A stretch of 9,645 nucleotides of DNA from Flavimaricola sp. GTDB lineage: Bacteria > Pseudomonadota > Alphaproteobacteria > Rhodobacterales > Rhodobacteraceae. The stretch is taken from positions 1-9,645 of the forward strand of contig JALZWD010000296.1 of NCBI GenBank assembly GCA_023300365.1, in the 5' to 3' direction. Below are positions 6,368 through 9,645 of the stretch, piece after piece; the first letter of the stretch is position 1; each line of letters starts with the position of its first letter. Made by a program: the position numbers and the translations under genes. The notes under the pieces are model-generated. The model was not told where the DNA came from and made no database searches. It saw nothing but the letters and a program-made list of their open reading frames with translations.

Positions 6368-6568
6368 ATGGTTCGCTTGATTTTATTGGCGCTTGTTGCG
6401 CTGTGTATAGTTGTTGTCGCCATATGTGTGGTCGCACGTCTGGTGGCCAAACCGACGTCCGCGTCCGAAGCGAAAGAGGACACCATGCCTGATACCTTTA
6501 AGACCGTGGCTTATGTGCTGCTTTTGATGCTGATGGTGGGCATCACCACCGGTTTATTGGCGGGATAG
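6368..6568 (+). CDS. Small two-helix membrane protein of unknown function (possible internal start giving 27 residues)
   Basis: The 66-residue product has a hydrophobic N-terminal helix (about 3-27), a short hydrophilic stretch rich in Ala, Ser, Glu and Lys (28-45) and a second helix (about 46-64). AAAGGG lies 5 nt before the ATG at 6368. A better Shine-Dalgarno AGAGGA sits 4 nt before the in-frame ATG at 6485 (residue 40), which would give a 27-residue single-helix peptide beginning MPDTFKTVAY. The stop lies 6 bp before the XpaC-family start, so the two genes are probably translationally coupled. I do not recognise a named family. The position between TerC-type and XpaC-type genes suggests a small accessory subunit of the same membrane system, which is inference. 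Confidence 0.65.
   Translation: MVRLILLALVALCIVVVAICVVARLVAKPTSASEAKEDTMPDTFKTVAYVLLLMLMVGITTGLLAG
6475..6480 (+). promoter_or_regulatory. Internal ribosome binding site favouring a shorter start of the small membrane protein
   Basis: AGAGGA ends 4 nt before the in-frame ATG at 6485. It matches the ribosome better than the site before the upstream ATG at 6368. It may give an alternative or the only real start. Confidence 0.5.
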
Positions 6569-6574
6569 GCGATT

Positions 6575-7465
6575 ATGGCACAGCGGTTCGGCGGTAAATA
6601 CAGCCAAGGTGGCACGACCACTCCACAACAAGACGCGATCCGCGAGGCCCGCGCCGCAAAACGTGCCGTGGATGCGGCCGGCGCGCGCTCAACGCTGTTG
6701 TTCGTACCAGCGATCATTTTGATCGCAACATCCCTCAACGAGGGCGCTGGCATTTTGTTGATGGCGCTTGTTGGCGGCGGTGTCCTTACCCTCGCCGCAT
6801 GGCTTTTGCGCGACGGTTTGCGCGCCGAGGCGGTCTATCATGGCCGCTCGATTGCCCGTCGCCCTGCCCTGCCCCGGAAAATGATGGCCACACTTCTGAC
6901 GGGTATCGGTGTCGCTATTGCCGCCTACACCGGCCCTTCTGGTGTGACCGCAAGCCTTCTTTACGGCGTCGCAGCAGCGGCCTTGCATGTGGCAGCTTTT
7001 GGCATTGACCCACTGCGTGACAAACGCGTCGAGGGGATCGATACCTTTCAACAAGACCGCGTGGCCCGCGTGGTCGATGAGGCCGAAAGCTATCTCGCCG
7101 CGATGACCGACCACATCGGCGCACTCAAGGACCGCAAGCTTGATCAACGGCTCGCAGGCTTTCAGGCCATGGCCCGAAAAATGATCCAAACCGTTGAAGA
7201 AGATCCCCGCGATCTGACTGCGGCGCGCAAATACCTTGGCGTTTATTTGATGGGTGCGCGTGACGCGACGGTGAAATTCGCCGAAGTTTATGGCCGCGCG
7301 CCAGATGCTGTCGCCCGCGCCGATTACGAGGCTTTGCTAACCGACCTCGAGACCAACTTCATCGCCCGCACCGAAACCCTTGTTGAAGGGGACCGTGAGG
7401 GCATGGACATCGAAATCAAAGTGCTGCGCGACAGGTTGCAGCGCGAGGGCATAAAGCCCGAATAA
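6575..7465 (+). CDS. XpaC family membrane protein ('5-bromo-4-chloroindolyl phosphate hydrolysis' family)
   Basis: A 296-residue protein with four predicted membrane helices in the N-terminal half (about 39-55, 57-78, 103-119 and 122-144), followed by a long cytoplasm-type helical domain (about 150-292) rich in charged residues (FQQDRVARVVDEAESYLAAM, YEALLTDLETNF). This layout, and its position directly before a TelA-family gene, match the XpaC family. The paired arrangement is also known from the Bacillus subtilis xpaC-yaaN pair. The hydrolase name comes from a colony phenotype. I see no phosphatase motif, and a scaffold or membrane-stress role is more plausible. The start ATG at 6575 comes 6 bp after the upstream stop, and AGGCG overlapping that stop can serve as ribosome site. 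The family call rests on architecture and context. Confidence 0.8.
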   Translation: MAQRFGGKYSQGGTTTPQQDAIREARAAKRAVDAAGARSTLLFVPAIILIATSLNEGAGILLMALVGGGVLTLAAWLLRDGLRAEAVYHGRSIARRPALPRKMMATLLTGIGVAIAAYTGPSGVTASLLYGVAAAALHVAAFGIDPLRDKRVEGIDTFQQDRVARVVDEAESYLAAMTDHIGALKDRKLDQRLAGFQAMARKMIQTVEEDPRDLTAARKYLGVYLMGARDATVKFAEVYGRAPDAVARADYEALLTDLETNFIARTETLVEGDREGMDIEIKVLRDRLQREGIKPE

Positions 7466-7489
7466 TCGAATTTATAAAGAGGATTAAAA

Positions 7490-8683
7490 ATGTCTGAGAC
7501 CGTCCGCCAACAGGCCGCTAACTCACTTGCCCAAGTCGAAAAAATCACCGCTGTCGTTCTGCCAGAACCGGCGCCTGCGAATGCGGTTGTCCCACTTGAA
7601 ATGGCCGACGCTCCGATTGGTGCAGAAATTCGCACCCGCATGAACGAGCTGGACATGACGGACACAAATTCCATCGTGCGTTTCGGCTCAGGAGCACAGG
7701 CCGAGTTGCAGACCATCTCGCAATCGATGCTGCAAGGCGTTCGCAGCAAAGACGTCGGCCCGGCTGGTGACAGCCTGCGCAACATCGTCACCACAATTCG
7801 CGGCTTCTCAATCTCCGAACTCGACGTGCGCCGCGAGCGCAGCTGGTGGGAAAAGCTCTTGGGCCGCGCAGCCCCCTTTGCCCGCTTCACCGCACGCTTT
7901 GAAAAGGTTCAAGGCCAGATTGACCACGTCACCGATGATCTCCTCAAGCACGAGCATATCTTGCTAAAAGACATCGAAAGCCTCGATGTGCTTTATGACA
8001 AAACGCTCGCTTTCTATGATGAATTGGCCCTTTATATCGCCGCAGGCGAGGCCAAGATCAAAGAAATGGACGAAAAAGACATCCCCGCCAAAGAGGCCGC
8101 CGTCAACGCCGCCCCAGAAGAGCAAAGCGTGATGATGGCCCAAGAACTGCGCGACATGCGCTCGGCCCGCGACGATCTCGAGCGCCGCGTCCACGATCTC
8201 AAACTAACGCGTCAGGTCACGATGCAATCCCTGCCCTCCATCCGGTTGGTTCAGGAAAACGACAAATCCCTCGTCACCAAAATCAATTCAACGCTGGTCA
8301 ACACAGTGCCCCTTTGGGAAACGCAATTGGCCCAAGCCGTCACCATCCAGCGCAGTGCCGAAGCCGCAGGCGCCGTGCGCGATGCCAATGACCTGACAAA
8401 CGAGTTGCTGACATCTAACGCCGAAAACCTGCGTCAGGCCAACGCCACAATCCGTACCGAAATGGAACGTGGCGTGTTCGATATTGACGCCGTTAAGAAG
8501 GCCAACGCCAACTTGATCGCCACAATCGAAGAAAGCCTATCTATTGCCGACGAGGGCAAACGCAAGCGCGCCGAAGCAGAAGGCGAGTTGCAAAAAATGG
8601 AAACCGAACTGAAGACCACCCTTGCCTCCGCAACCGCTCAGGGCAACGGCATGACGGGTCAGGTCGGTGGCAGCGGCAGCTAA
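7490..8683 (+). CDS. TelA family toxic anion (tellurite) resistance protein
   Basis: A 397-residue soluble, mostly helical protein with no signal peptide or membrane segment, so cytoplasmic and probably membrane-associated through its XpaC-type partner. The TelA core starts around 90 with RRERSWWEKLLGR (114-126), followed by ARFEKVQGQIDHVTDDLLKHEHILLKDIESLDVLYDK-type coiled-coil segments. The section around 241-290 (RQVTMQSLPSIRLVQENDKSLV, then PLWETQLAQA) is a family hallmark. The C-terminal tail (382-397) is Gly/Ser-rich and disordered. Family members give resistance to tellurite or to membrane-active agents by an unknown mechanism. AAAGAGGA lies 6 nt before the ATG. It is 24 bp after the XpaC-family gene, and its TAA is directly followed by the ATG of the DUF2927 gene. 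Confidence 0.92.
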   Translation: MSETVRQQAANSLAQVEKITAVVLPEPAPANAVVPLEMADAPIGAEIRTRMNELDMTDTNSIVRFGSGAQAELQTISQSMLQGVRSKDVGPAGDSLRNIVTTIRGFSISELDVRRERSWWEKLLGRAAPFARFTARFEKVQGQIDHVTDDLLKHEHILLKDIESLDVLYDKTLAFYDELALYIAAGEAKIKEMDEKDIPAKEAAVNAAPEEQSVMMAQELRDMRSARDDLERRVHDLKLTRQVTMQSLPSIRLVQENDKSLVTKINSTLVNTVPLWETQLAQAVTIQRSAEAAGAVRDANDLTNELLTSNAENLRQANATIRTEMERGVFDIDAVKKANANLIATIEESLSIADEGKRKRAEAEGELQKMETELKTTLASATAQGNGMTGQVGGSGS

Positions 8684-9645
8684 ATGAAATCATTCGGCGC
8701 AATCGGCAGGTCGGTGCTGGGGCTTACGGCCCTAACCCTGCTCGCCGCTTGCCCCGATGTCGGCGCGATCGCGCCCCCTTCCCCGCCAGTGCGACCAACA
8801 CCACCGCCAATAACCAGTGCGCCTCAGGCGGCTTTACCATCATCAATCACGGAACAATCCCAAGCCTCCCGCGCTCTGTCTGTCCACTACCGCCGCTTGC
8901 AAACCGATTTACTAAACCAAGGTCTTTTGCGCGGCGATGGCGGCGGCCCCGATACGCCGTTTTCGGATATCACACTGACCCGTAATTTTGTGCGTATCGC
9001 CCTGTTTGACGAATACCGCATCGGCCCAAACGGCGAATTGCAGGCCGACGCCACCGTAAGCTCGTTGCGCCGTTGGCAAAGCCCGATCCGCATGGCGGTT
9101 GAGTTTGGCGCCTCCGTCCCCCAAGCCCAACGCGACCGGGACGCCGTCTCAATCAGTGCTTTTGCCAACCGCCTCTCGCGCTTTACCGGCGTGCCCACCC
9201 GGCAGACCGACGAGGGGGCAAATTTCCATGTCTTTGTTCTCAACGAAGGCGACCGGGCCGGATATGAGGCCCGCTTGCGCGAACTTGTGCCCGGCATTGA
9301 TGCGGCCTCGGTGCGCGCCTTTATCTCGCCCCCCCGCTCAACGCTGTGTCTCGCCATTGCCTTCTCGGACGGCACCTCAAATATCACAACCCAAGCCGTC
9401 GTTTTGATCCGCGCCGAACATCCCGATCTGTTGCGTCTGGCCTGCATCCACGAAGAGCTTGCCCAATCTATGGGCCTGGCCAACGACAGTCCAACCGCGC
9501 GCCCCTCGATCTTTAACGACGACGAAGAATTTGGCCTTTTGACCACCCACGACGAACTCCTCTTGCAAATGCTCTACGATCCCCGCCTCTCGCCCGGCAT
9601 GACCGCGGCCCAAGCCGCCCCCATCGCCCGCGAGATCGCCGCCGA
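8684..9645 (+). CDS. DUF2927 family lipoprotein, zincin-like, cut by window edge
   Basis: I translated from the ATG directly after the TelA-family stop; the frame stays open for 320 codons to the window edge. The N-terminus is a lipoprotein signal peptide with lipobox LAAC (20-23), so C23 should be lipidated and the protein faces the periplasm. The next residues are P and D. A Pro-rich linker (31-44) leads to the DUF2927 domain (about 93-305). This contains RLACIHEELAQSMGLANDSP (251-270), which looks like a degenerate zincin helix with HE but Q261 where HExxH would have His. SIFNDDEEFGLLTTHDELLLQMLYDPRL follows, also typical of the family. No activity is established for DUF2927. TAA-ATG spacing of zero indicates translational coupling; GGTGG inside the telA end may be its ribosome site. 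Confidence 0.85.
   Translation, partial: MKSFGAIGRSVLGLTALTLLAACPDVGAIAPPSPPVRPTPPPITSAPQAALPSSITEQSQASRALSVHYRRLQTDLLNQGLLRGDGGGPDTPFSDITLTRNFVRIALFDEYRIGPNGELQADATVSSLRRWQSPIRMAVEFGASVPQAQRDRDAVSISAFANRLSRFTGVPTRQTDEGANFHVFVLNEGDRAGYEARLRELVPGIDAASVRAFISPPRSTLCLAIAFSDGTSNITTQAVVLIRAEHPDLLRLACIHEELAQSMGLANDSPTARPSIFNDDEEFGLLTTHDELLLQMLYDPRLSPGMTAAQAAPIAREIAA

Noticed and set aside
8887..9546. Minus-strand open frame of 219 codons opposite the DUF2927 gene
   Set aside because: The plus-strand frame is open throughout, begins with a lipobox signal and carries DUF2927 motifs. The opposite frame is Arg/Ser-rich with no motif.

Overview
The window looks like a chromosomal segment of an alphaproteobacterium, most likely Rhodobacterales (roseobacter group). 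The evidence is the style of RpoD, DnaG and TadA, a TerC/XpaC/TelA cluster followed by a DUF2927 lipoprotein, moderately high GC, and strong depletion of the CcrM methylation site GANTC. I counted only six GANTC sites by eye, four of them packed into 60 bp in front of rpoD. No rRNA, tRNA, insertion sequence, prophage or CRISPR array is visible.

Left part, minus strand (reading right to left): tadA (tRNA A34 deaminase, GTG start), then dnaG (primase), then rpoD (housekeeping sigma factor, cut by the left edge). This is a variant of the macromolecular-synthesis cluster with tadA in the upstream position. A 282-bp gap separates dnaG from rpoD. It holds a possible hairpin abutting the dnaG stop, a candidate sigma-70 promoter and the GANTC cluster, so rpoD is probably expressed at least partly on its own.

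Middle part, plus strand: a UbiE-like SAM-dependent methyltransferase of unknown substrate is transcribed divergently from tadA, with 52 bp between the starts. It is followed by an RluB-type 23S rRNA pseudouridine synthase. A perfect 13-bp tandem duplication spans the methyltransferase stop codon.

Right part, plus strand: a tellurite/metal-stress-type envelope cassette. It consists of a TerC-family seven-helix membrane protein, a tiny membrane protein with two possible starts, an XpaC-family four-helix membrane protein, a TelA-family cytoplasmic helical protein, and a DUF2927 lipoprotein cut by the right edge. The last four genes are separated by 6, 24 and 0 bp and are almost certainly co-transcribed. 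Together they place proteins in the cytoplasm, inner membrane and periplasm, which suggests one envelope-linked system of unknown mechanism. This cassette and the GANTC cluster before rpoD are the two most interesting items; the rest is ordinary housekeeping.
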